A DNA stretch of 5,516 nt from DASSBR01 sp035701285 (lineage in GTDB: Bacteria; Pseudomonadota; Gammaproteobacteria; Natronospirales; DASSBR01), in NCBI GenBank assembly GCA_035701285.1, contig DASSNT010000097.1, forward strand, positions 1 to 5,516. Reading direction: 5' to 3'. The notes beneath the pieces were generated by a model. That model saw only the letters and a program-made list of their open reading frames with translations. It did not search any database and was not told where the DNA came from. Position 1 is the stretch's first letter; every line of letters starts with the position of its first letter. This document shows, piece after piece, positions 1 through 5,204 of the stretch. Position numbers and translations under genes: made by a program.

Positions 1-159
1 CGTCGCCGCCTTTACGCTGCCCCCGACGCCTTCAATGGCCGCCGCGCGAGCTGCGCCGGTCACGTTGATGAACCGCGGAACCGCAAAGGCTGCCAATATC
101 CCCAGAATGATGATAACGGTGACCAGCTCGATCAGCGTGAAGCCTTGTTGCTTTCTCAT
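1..159 (-). CDS. Second MSHA-type pilin, N-terminal part (runs off the window)
   Basis: This is the first 53 codons of a type IV prepilin; the remainder lies beyond base 1. The start is ATG at 159-157. A short basic leader (MRKQQG) is followed by mature F-T-L-I-E, so the sequence shows Gly at -1, Phe at +1 and Glu at +5. These are the hallmarks for prepilin peptidase cleavage and N-methylation. The hydrophobic alpha-1 segment then leads to A-V-P-R-F-I. It matches the pilin at 823-365 at 39 of 53 positions, so the two are tandem paralogues. After the helix they diverge (INVTGAARAAA against IDLSTQAREAS). The ribosome site is weak: GGGTG lies four bases upstream. A four-codon ATG reading frame (170-156) overlaps the start as ATGA and could couple translation, although it has no good Shine-Dalgarno of its own. 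The MSHA-type pilin call is firm; whether it is the mshA or mshB equivalent cannot be decided from this fragment. Confidence 0.93.
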   Translation of the reverse strand, partial: MRKQQGFTLIELVTVIIILGILAAFAVPRFINVTGAARAAAIEGVGGSVKAAT

Positions 160-266
160 ATCGCACCCATTGTTGGAGTCACGGCTCCGGTCGTCTTTAT
201 GGCGGCCCGAACCGGCCGCTCTCCCTGCAGTTGAAGTCAAGAATCGAAGACTTGTCATCCTGACTC

Positions 267-306
267 AATAAAAAGCTGGCTCAGCGGCATTTCGAGCAGC
301 GCCAGC
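267..306 (-). terminator. Candidate intrinsic terminator with T-tract, downstream of the 823-365 pilin
   Basis: Read on the minus strand, GCTGGC (306-301) can pair with GCCAGC (280-275). A TTTTTATT tract (274-267) follows immediately. The stem is only six base pairs and encloses a 20-base loop, so it is weaker than the upstream hairpin, but it has the proper T-tract that the other lacks. It lies about 60-100 bases after the pilin stop codon and before the second pilin, where it would reduce read-through into the second gene. Confidence 0.55.
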
Positions 307-325
307 GGTCCCACGCTGTCAACGG

Positions 326-361
326 AACAGGCCGCTGAGGCGCGGGCCTCAGCGGCCTGTT
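326..361 (-). terminator. Perfect 16-bp hairpin directly after a pilin gene
   Basis: Bases 326-341 (AACAGGCCGCTGAGGC) and 346-361 (GCCTCAGCGGCCTGTT) are exact reverse complements around a four-base loop. The structure begins three bases after the TAA stop of the 823-365 pilin. On the minus strand only TGTTCCGTT follows, so it is not a classic intrinsic terminator on its own. It could act with the T-tract hairpin further downstream, or protect the 3' end of an abundant pilin mRNA from exonucleases. The inverted repeat itself is certain; its role is inferred from position. Confidence 0.75.
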
Positions 362-364
362 TGC

Positions 365-823
365 TTAGCCGCAGTTGCTCACGTTGACGGCGATTGCAGG
401 ACTGGCACCCGCGGTTGCCGCTTCTGTGTACGTCACCTGACAATTAGTCGACGGGCTCGGTCCGTCAGTCAGTGAGAACGTTGTGGTGTCACCTGCCGTC
501 GGCGTATCAAAGCCGCTCACGCTTTGCAGCGCGGTCACGATGCCAATCGTTGATGCGGACGGATAGCCGTTCACCATGTCAATCGCCTGGCCATCCATGG
601 TAATCGCCGTCGCGCTCGTGATGGTCGACGTGCCATTTGCAACGGCAACGGAGTGCGCCAGAGCGGATGCCGCCTGTACGCTTCCGCCCATGCCTTGGAC
701 AGAAGCTTCGCGCGCCTGCGTGGACAGATCAATAAACCGCGGCACAGCAAAGGCCGCCAGAATCCCCAGAATGATAATTACCGTGACCAGTTCGATCAGG
801 GTAAAACCCGTTTGCTTCTTCAT
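365..823 (-). CDS. mshA: MSHA-type type IV pilin, probable major or first pilin subunit
   Basis: This is a complete 152-residue prepilin. The leader MKKQTG is followed by F-T-L-I-E, giving Gly at -1 and Glu at +5 for processing and N-methylation by the prepilin peptidase (not in this window). Residues 7-30 form the hydrophobic alpha-1 helix that anchors the subunit before assembly and packs the fibre core. MSHA-family signs are the A-x-P-R-F-I transition, an N-G-Y-P motif near residues 85-88, and two cysteines near the C-terminus (C128 and C151) that should form the disulfide-bounded D-region, with the typical C-Q-V-T-Y-T-E-A start. The middle is rich in Ser, Thr, Ala and Gly, as in surface-exposed pilins. 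AGGGG lies six bases before the ATG. A candidate promoter with a roughly 120-base leader upstream and hairpins just downstream suggest an independently expressed gene. The family assignment is firm. The symbol is provisional: in the canonical order the slot after mshF is mshB, and a second pilin follows here. Confidence 0.9.
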   Translation of the reverse strand: MKKQTGFTLIELVTVIIILGILAAFAVPRFIDLSTQAREASVQGMGGSVQAASALAHSVAVANGTSTITSATAITMDGQAIDMVNGYPSASTIGIVTALQSVSGFDTPTAGDTTTFSLTDGPSPSTNCQVTYTEAATAGASPAIAVNVSNCG

Positions 824-834
824 GATTAACCCCT
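824..834 (-). promoter_or_regulatory. Strong ribosome binding site of the pilin gene
   Basis: On the minus strand AGGGG (834-830) is followed by TTAATC and then the ATG at 823. The six-base AT-rich spacer is near optimal. This fits high translation of a pilus subunit and supports the chosen start. Confidence 0.75.
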
Positions 835-883
835 AAGTTGAGAGCCGCGGCCCCCGGAATAATTTCCAGAGCCGACGCAGCCG

Positions 884-937
884 CGAACCGCAGTTCGTCG
901 CCGCACCCCCCTGGCTTGGTGCTCCGCAGGCGGAGCA
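884..937 (-). promoter_or_regulatory. Structured 5' leader of the pilin mRNA with two stem-loops
   Basis: On the minus strand TGCTCCGC (937-930) and GCGGAGCA (927-920) form a perfect 8-bp stem with a nominal two-base loop, so at least one closing pair must open. A second, smaller stem follows: CGAAC (897-893) with GTTCG (888-884) around TGCG. If transcription starts from the candidate promoter at 975-949, the first stem sits within about ten bases of the 5' end. Leader hairpins in that position are known to protect some bacterial mRNAs from decay. The pairing is seen directly; the function is inferred. Confidence 0.45.
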
Positions 938-948
938 GCACAGGGTAA

Positions 949-975
949 ATACTATACGAACCTCCTATATGTCAA
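949..975 (-). promoter_or_regulatory. Candidate sigma-70 promoter for the pilin gene
   Basis: On the minus strand a perfect -35 hexamer TTGACA (975-970) lies in an AT-rich island (about 940-1015) of an otherwise GC-rich window. Two overlapping -10 candidates follow. TAGTAT (954-949) matches four of six consensus bases at a short 15-base spacing. TATAGT (956-951) matches five of six but sits only 13 bases away, so neither is ideal. Transcription would begin near 943 and give a leader of about 120 bases. The location, just upstream of a pilin gene and after the end of the upstream gene group, is where MSHA pilin promoters are expected. Confidence 0.55.
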
Positions 976-1027
976 GAAAAATATCCGACAAGCGGTTGTA
1001 TTTGTTGATAAATGGCGCCGCATTTCG

Positions 1028-1588
1028 TCACGCCATCATGGCCAGTCCGAGACTGCCGACCGTGTAAAGCGCGCCGATGATGAAAAAGAGGCCCCAGCAG
1101 CGCGGGCGGCGAATCGGCAGGACGTAGCCTTCCGCCGATGTCAGCGGCCGATTGGCCTGGCGCTCGATGCCTTTCAGCAGGCTTGGCCGCACGAAGACGA
1201 TGGCGCCGAACGGCAGCGCCAGCAGCGAGCCGAGGAGCAGCAGCGCCCAGCCGGTCTGGATCAGGATGACGCCGACACCGTTGGCGGTGGCGAATCCCAG
1301 CGCGGTTGCGACATTGCCCGGCGAGCCCAGCGTCAACAACCTGACCACGACGTAGAGCGCGCCGAGTACGATCAGCCCGCCGAAAACGCGGTGGCGGCGG
1401 TAAAAGTACCGCTCCCAGAACCACGCCGCGCCTTGCGCATCATCGAGATGTAGAAGCGTCAACGCGCGCGCCGGCGTAAGCAGCAGCCCCAGACCGATCA
1501 ACAGTGCGGCGGCGGCGCCCAGCACCAGCAGCACGCCGGCAGCCTGCGTCAGCGCGAGTTCAAGCGAATTCAGCCATTCAGTCGTCAT
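1028..1588 (-). CDS. Uncharacterised four-helix inner-membrane protein with an internal duplication
   Basis: I do not recognise this 186-residue protein as a named family. It has four predicted membrane segments, at about residues 16-37, 68-87, 106-133 and 164-183. Charged stretches lie between helices 1 and 2 (40-67) and between helices 3 and 4 (134-163). The halves align without gaps at an offset of 96 residues. R-R-x-R-x-x-G and G-A-L-Y occur at 64-79 and again at 160-175, and L-L-x-L-G, A-L, G and a Pro after helices 1 and 3 also coincide. The start is ATG at 1588, preceded by GGAAG seven bases upstream. It overlaps the end of the mshF-like gene by 11 bases, so the two are probably translationally coupled. 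The same reading frame stays open further upstream to 1930, but only inside the mshF-like gene, so that extension is rejected. No catalytic motif is visible. Its place between mshF and the pilins suggests a role in pilus assembly or its regulation, which is only a context inference. Confidence 0.8.
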   Translation of the reverse strand: MTTEWLNSLELALTQAAGVLLVLGAAAALLIGLGLLLTPARALTLLHLDDAQGAAWFWERYFYRRHRVFGGLIVLGALYVVVRLLTLGSPGNVATALGFATANGVGVILIQTGWALLLLGSLLALPFGAIVFVRPSLLKGIERQANRPLTSAEGYVLPIRRPRCWGLFFIIGALYTVGSLGLAMMA

Positions 1589-2192
1589 TGCCGTTCTTCC
1601 ATCGAAATGCCGCGGTGGGCGCAAAATCCACGCCGTAGAGCGTGTCGAAAGACGTGTCATAGCGGCCGTTGCCGTCGCTGTCGCGGTAGCGAAGCTGGAT
1701 GGCGAATTCGGCCCGCGCCGCTCCGGCCAGCGCTGTGACGAACGCATCGGCATGGTTGACCAGATAGACCAGCCGGTGCGTGTTCGCGTCGAAGTACCAG
1801 TGGCCGGCGTCGAGACGTGCCGGATCGGCATCGTCCAGCACGCCGAGGTAGTTGCCGGGCTGCGTTTGGAGCAGCGCCATCGGGTTGCTGCCGGCGAGTT
1901 GCGCCGCGGAAGCGGGCCGGCCTTGCGCAACGCGCAGCGCTACTTGCAGGCCGAGCGCTGCGCGAATCTGGCCCTCGATCTGCGTCATGCTGGCGCGTTC
2001 GGCCTGAATCATCAGGCTGTCGGCACGGCGGATGACGATCGTCGTCAACACGCCGATGATGATGACCGCCAGGGCCAGTTCCAGCCGCGACATCTGCCGC
2101 CGTTGCCGGCGCGCGCCAAGCGCCCGGAGGCTGCGCTCTCTTTGCAGAGCCCGCGCCGGGGCCGTCGAATCAGGTGAGCTTTTTACCGGCAT
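1578..2192 (-). CDS. mshF: MshF-like pilin-related protein without a prepilin cleavage site
   Basis: This 204-residue protein has a basic, Arg- and Ser-rich cytoplasmic tail (1-33), one membrane helix (about 37-53) and a periplasmic domain. The helix has the register of a type IV pilin alpha-1: counting Met34 as +1, Glu is at +5, Gly at +14 and Arg at +23, as in the two pilins here. The residue at -1 is Gln33 instead of Gly, and the Pro at +22 is Arg. Processing by prepilin peptidase is therefore unlikely and the protein should stay anchored. The C-terminal part has N-Y-L-G (114-117), H-W-Y-F-D and L-V-Y (131-143), then an acidic D-S-D-G-N-G-R-Y-D loop (171-179). The mshF name rests mainly on position directly after mshG and on size and topology. 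The start at ATG 2192 lies 17 bases after the mshG stop but lacks a clear Shine-Dalgarno. An in-frame GTG at 2240, inside mshG, and an ATG at 2093 that would remove the tail are alternatives. Confidence 0.68.
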   Translation of the reverse strand: MPVKSSPDSTAPARALQRERSLRALGARRQRRQMSRLELALAVIIIGVLTTIVIRRADSLMIQAERASMTQIEGQIRAALGLQVALRVAQGRPASAAQLAGSNPMALLQTQPGNYLGVLDDADPARLDAGHWYFDANTHRLVYLVNHADAFVTALAGAARAEFAIQLRYRDSDGNGRYDTSFDTLYGVDFAPTAAFRWKNGNDD

Positions 2193-2209
2193 TGAAGTCT
2201 GGGGATAAA

Positions 2210-3439
2210 TCAGTGTTGCGCCAGCCGGCTGATGTCCCACATCGGCAGGAATACGCCGAGCGCCAGAATCAACACCATAATGCCGAGCACGACGATCAGG
2301 ACCGGCTCGATCGCTGCGCTCAGCGTTTGCAGCTTGTATTCGATTTCGCTTTCGTAGAAGTCGCCGACTTCGTCGAGCATGTCATCGACGGTGCCGGTCT
2401 CCTCGCCGACCATCAGCATCTGCAGCACCAGCGGCGGGAACAGCCCGGCGGCGGCCGCCGTGTGGCTGAGCGACTCGCCGCGCTCGACGCCGGTGCGCAT
2501 CTCGAGCACGCGCTCGCGCAGCCAGGCGTTGCCGAGCGCGTGACCGGTGAGCGTCAACGTGGAAATCAGCGGCACGCCGGCGCGGTAGGCCATCGCGAAG
2601 CCGCGCGCGAAGCGGGCCAGCGCCGAGCGCAGCACGATGTCGCCGACGATCGGCATTTTCAGCATCCATCGGTCCCAGCGATAGCGCCCGTTGTCGGTCT
2701 TGAGCCACAGGCGCAGCGCGGCGAAGCCGATCGCCAGCGCGCCAAGCACAAACGGCCAGTCGCGGCTCGCGAATTCGGAGACGGCGAGAATCACGCGCGT
2801 CGGCCACGGCAGCGGGATGTCGAAATGGCCGAACAGCGTCGCGAACTTCGGGATAACGAACGTGGTCAGGATCGCGATCGCCACCGCGACAAACGTGATG
2901 ACCACCACCGGGTAGCGAAACGCGGTGCGGATGCGCCGCCGCGTGTCTTTGTCGAAACTCAGGTACTGCGCCAGGCGCTGAAACGCTTCCTGCAGGTTGC
3001 CGGAGTTTTCGCCGACGCGGACGATATTGACGTAGAGCGGTGAAAACACCTTCGGGTGCCGCGCCAGCGTATTGGCCAGCTCACGACCGGATGCAAGCGA
3101 CTCGACGACCTGCTGGATCGTTTCGCGCAGCATCAGGTTATGCGTTGACGCGGCGAGCCCCTGCAGGGCGCGCACCAGCGGCACGCCGCCCTTGGTCAGG
3201 CTGTACATCTGCCGGCTGAACAGAATCAGGTCGTCCAGCTTCGGCCGTTCGCGCGACAGCAGTTTCTTGAAGCTGCTGAAGCTGACCTCGGTCGCCGCCG
3301 GCGGGGCGGGCGCGATATCGATCGGCGTCACGCCGATGGTGAACAGCTGGTCCGCCACCGCCTCGGCGGTGTCGGCTTCCAACCTGCCGTTGACCAGGTC
3401 GCCGCGCGTCGTGCGCCCCTTGTACTGAAACGCCGCCAT
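2210..3439 (-). CDS. mshG: MshG, inner-membrane platform protein of the MSHA pilus (PilC/GspF family)
   Basis: This complete 409-residue protein is the polytopic platform that links the cytoplasmic ATPase MshE to pilin polymerisation in the inner membrane. It has a short N-terminal region (1-65) and two copies of the GspF/PilC domain, at about 69-195 and 272-398. Each copy carries the family signs G-V-P (85-87 and 288-290) and G-E-x-[ST]-G (143-147, G-E-N-S-G; 345-349, G-E-E-T-G). Membrane helices are seen at about 177-197, 216-244 and 375-397, the usual three for the family, and the length is normal. The ending L-P-M-W-D-I is typical of PilC/GspF proteins. The ATG at 3439 shares its A with the TGA of mshE (TGATG), which indicates translational coupling and fits stoichiometric production with MshE. 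The family is certain, and the MSHA branch is assigned from the neighbours. Confidence 0.95.
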   Translation of the reverse strand: MAAFQYKGRTTRGDLVNGRLEADTAEAVADQLFTIGVTPIDIAPAPPAATEVSFSSFKKLLSRERPKLDDLILFSRQMYSLTKGGVPLVRALQGLAASTHNLMLRETIQQVVESLASGRELANTLARHPKVFSPLYVNIVRVGENSGNLQEAFQRLAQYLSFDKDTRRRIRTAFRYPVVVITFVAVAIAILTTFVIPKFATLFGHFDIPLPWPTRVILAVSEFASRDWPFVLGALAIGFAALRLWLKTDNGRYRWDRWMLKMPIVGDIVLRSALARFARGFAMAYRAGVPLISTLTLTGHALGNAWLRERVLEMRTGVERGESLSHTAAAAGLFPPLVLQMLMVGEETGTVDDMLDEVGDFYESEIEYKLQTLSAAIEPVLIVVLGIMVLILALGVFLPMWDISRLAQH

Positions 3440-5187
3440 CAGCCCGCTTCAGCTGCGTCCGCTTCGCCGGTGATATCGGGCACGTCGCGCAGCTCGTCGA
3501 GGCCGCCCGCCAACCGCAGCACTTCTTCGAGCGACGTGATGCCGGCGATGGCATAGTCGAGCCCGCGCGCCAGCAGCGGCCGAAAGCCGTCCTGTTCGAG
3601 GGCGGCGCGGGCGAAGCCGGCGGCGTCGTCGCGGCGCAAGAGGTCGGCCAGTTCCGGCGTGATTTCCAGCAACTCGTAGACGCCGATGCGCCCGCGATAG
3701 CCGGTGTTGTTGCAATAGGCGCAGCCGTGGCCGTGTTTCAGCGTCGCGGAACGGCCGCCGGTGAGCGCCCGCAGCCATGCCGTTTCCTGGCCGCTCGGCT
3801 TGTACGGTTCGGCGCAACTGTCGCACACGCGCCGCACCAGGCGTTGCGCGATCACCCCGTTCAGCGCCGCCGCGACCAGGTAGCCCTGCGCGCCCATGTC
3901 GCGCAGGCGGTTCACCGTGGAGACCGCGTCGTTCGTGTGCAGCGTCGACAGCACCAGGTGGCCGGTCATCGCCGCGCGCAGGCCGATTTCGGCCGTTTCC
4001 TGGTCGCGCATCTCGCCGACCAGAATGACGTCCGGATCCTGGCGCAAGGCGGTACGCAGTACGCGCGCGAAATCGAGGCCGATGCGCGGCTGGACCTGCA
4101 CCTGGTTGACGCGCGGCAGCCGGTACTCGACCGGATCCTCAACCGTGATGATCTTGCGTGCGGCCACGTTTATCTGGTTCAGCGCGGCGTACAGGGTCGT
4201 GGTCTTGCCGCTGCCGGTCGGGCCGGTAACCAGCAGCATACCGGTCGGCCGGTGAATCAGCCGCTGCATCGCCGGCAGCAGATCGTGCGGCATGCCCAGT
4301 TCATCGAGTGACAGCAGGTTGGCGGATTCATCGAGCAACCGCATCACCACGGTTTCGCCGTGCTGCACCGGCATGGTTGCGACACGAACATCGAGGTTGC
4401 GGTTCTTGACGCGGATATTGAAGCGCCCGTCCTGCGGCAGACGTTTTTCGGAAATGTCGAGGCCGGCCATCAGCTTGAGGCGCGTAACCAGCGCCTGGGT
4501 GACGCGGACGCCCTCGATAATCTGCTCGTGCAGCACGCCATCGACGCGCTGACGGACGCGCAGCGCGCCTTCATCCGGTTCGATATGAATGTCCGATGCG
4601 CCGACCTGCACCGCGTCTTCAAACATGGTCTGCAGCAGCTTGATGACCGGCGCATCGGTCACCTCGTTTTCGGCGACCAGCTGATCGAGGTCGTAATCGC
4701 CGTCCGACAATTCTTCGCCCAGCGCCTCGGCCAGCGACGTTATTTCGGAGGTGCGCCGGTACACCAGGTCGATCGCGCGCAGCAGGTCGGCTTCGCGCAC
4801 CAGCGCCTGGCGGATGTGCGTCTTGAGCAGGCGGCCCAGCTCGTCGAACGCAAAGATGTCGGTCGGGTCGGCCATGCCGACCAGCGCGTAATCGGCTTTG
4901 ATATCCAGGATCAGCGCGCGGTAGCGGCGCGCGTGCATCTCGGGCAGACGGCGCACGGTTTCCGGGTTGAACTGGTACTGCTTGAGGTTGATGACCGGAA
5001 TGTCGAGCTGCCGCGACAGCAGTTGCAGCAGATCGTCTTCCTCAATGAAGCCGAGATCGATCAGCACCCGGCCCAGTTTGCGGCCGCTGTGCTTTTGCTC
5101 GGTCAATGCCTGCTGCAACTGATTTTGCGAGATCAGCTTGTGCAGCACCAGCAGGTCGCCGATGCGAATGCGTTGTTTTCGATCCAA
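3439..5187 (-). CDS. mshE: MshE, c-di-GMP-responsive assembly ATPase of the MSHA pilus
   Basis: This complete 582-residue GspE/PilB-family hexameric ATPase works at the cytoplasmic face and drives pilus extension. Residues 8-60 are a MshEN domain, the c-di-GMP-binding module defined in Vibrio cholerae MshE. Two 24-residue motifs (8-31 and 37-60) are separated by five residues. The first reads R-I-G...K-L-I and the second K-L-G...G-F-I, each ending L-x-x-x-L-x-x-Q. The catalytic part has Walker A GPTGSGKT (322-329), the Asp box ITVEDPVEY (347-355), a Walker B-like DVILVGEMRD (386-395) and the His box TGHLVLSTLHTND (408-420). A zinc-binding tetracysteine (C455, C458, C489, C492) follows. The start codon is TTG at 5187, supported by AGGGA eight bases upstream; no ATG is available before residue 84, and starting there would delete the MshEN domain. 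It follows the mshN stop by 17 bases and overlaps mshG by one. All catalytic motifs are intact. Confidence 0.96.
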   Translation of the reverse strand: MDRKQRIRIGDLLVLHKLISQNQLQQALTEQKHSGRKLGRVLIDLGFIEEDDLLQLLSRQLDIPVINLKQYQFNPETVRRLPEMHARRYRALILDIKADYALVGMADPTDIFAFDELGRLLKTHIRQALVREADLLRAIDLVYRRTSEITSLAEALGEELSDGDYDLDQLVAENEVTDAPVIKLLQTMFEDAVQVGASDIHIEPDEGALRVRQRVDGVLHEQIIEGVRVTQALVTRLKLMAGLDISEKRLPQDGRFNIRVKNRNLDVRVATMPVQHGETVVMRLLDESANLLSLDELGMPHDLLPAMQRLIHRPTGMLLVTGPTGSGKTTTLYAALNQINVAARKIITVEDPVEYRLPRVNQVQVQPRIGLDFARVLRTALRQDPDVILVGEMRDQETAEIGLRAAMTGHLVLSTLHTNDAVSTVNRLRDMGAQGYLVAAALNGVIAQRLVRRVCDSCAEPYKPSGQETAWLRALTGGRSATLKHGHGCAYCNNTGYRGRIGVYELLEITPELADLLRRDDAAGFARAALEQDGFRPLLARGLDYAIAGITSLEEVLRLAGGLDELRDVPDITGEADAAEAG

Positions 5188-5200
5188 GGTCGTATTCCCT
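5188..5200 (-). promoter_or_regulatory. Ribosome binding site that fixes the TTG start of mshE
   Basis: On the minus strand AGGGA (5200-5196) sits eight bases before the TTG at 5187-5185. It lies in the 17-base gap between the mshN stop and mshE. It is the only Shine-Dalgarno-like sequence placed to serve an mshE start that keeps the MshEN domain, so it decides for the unusual start codon. Confidence 0.7.
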
Positions 5201-5204
5201 GTAA

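Noticed and set aside
202..219. GC-rich inverted repeat GCGGCC/GGCCGC upstream of the second pilin
   Set aside because: A six-bp GC-only stem is common by chance at this base composition and no T-tract follows on either strand.
160..266. Promoter for the second pilin in the gap before it
   Set aside because: TTGACT (240-235) and TTGAGT (268-263) resemble -35 boxes, but no acceptable -10 lies at 15-19 bases from either.
255..443. Minus-strand 62-codon frame across the pilin end and the inter-pilin gap
   Set aside because: It overlaps the pilin in another frame, crosses the hairpin region and has no ribosome site or protein-like pattern.
1009..1026. Terminator after the four-helix protein (AAATG/CATTT around CGGCGC)
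   Set aside because: The stem is only five pairs, mostly A-T, and lacks a T-tract, so read-through from the upstream operon into the pilin gene cannot be excluded.
1589..1930. N-terminal extension of the four-helix protein frame up to 1930
   Set aside because: The extension is inside the mshF-like gene in another frame and is Arg/Ser/Thr-rich. The ATG at 1588 has a good Shine-Dalgarno (GGAAG, seven bases) and begins a protein-like sequence.
2193..2240. In-frame GTG at 2240 as start of the mshF-like gene
   Set aside because: It would overlap mshG by 31 bases and add residues with no conserved character. The ATG at 2192 fits the 17-base spacing also seen between mshN and mshE, although neither has a clear ribosome site.
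2174..3043. Long plus-strand reading frame of 289 codons opposite mshG
   Set aside because: It lies wholly opposite mshG, is very rich in Arg, Gln, Asp and His, and shows no domain, as expected for an antisense shadow in GC-rich DNA.
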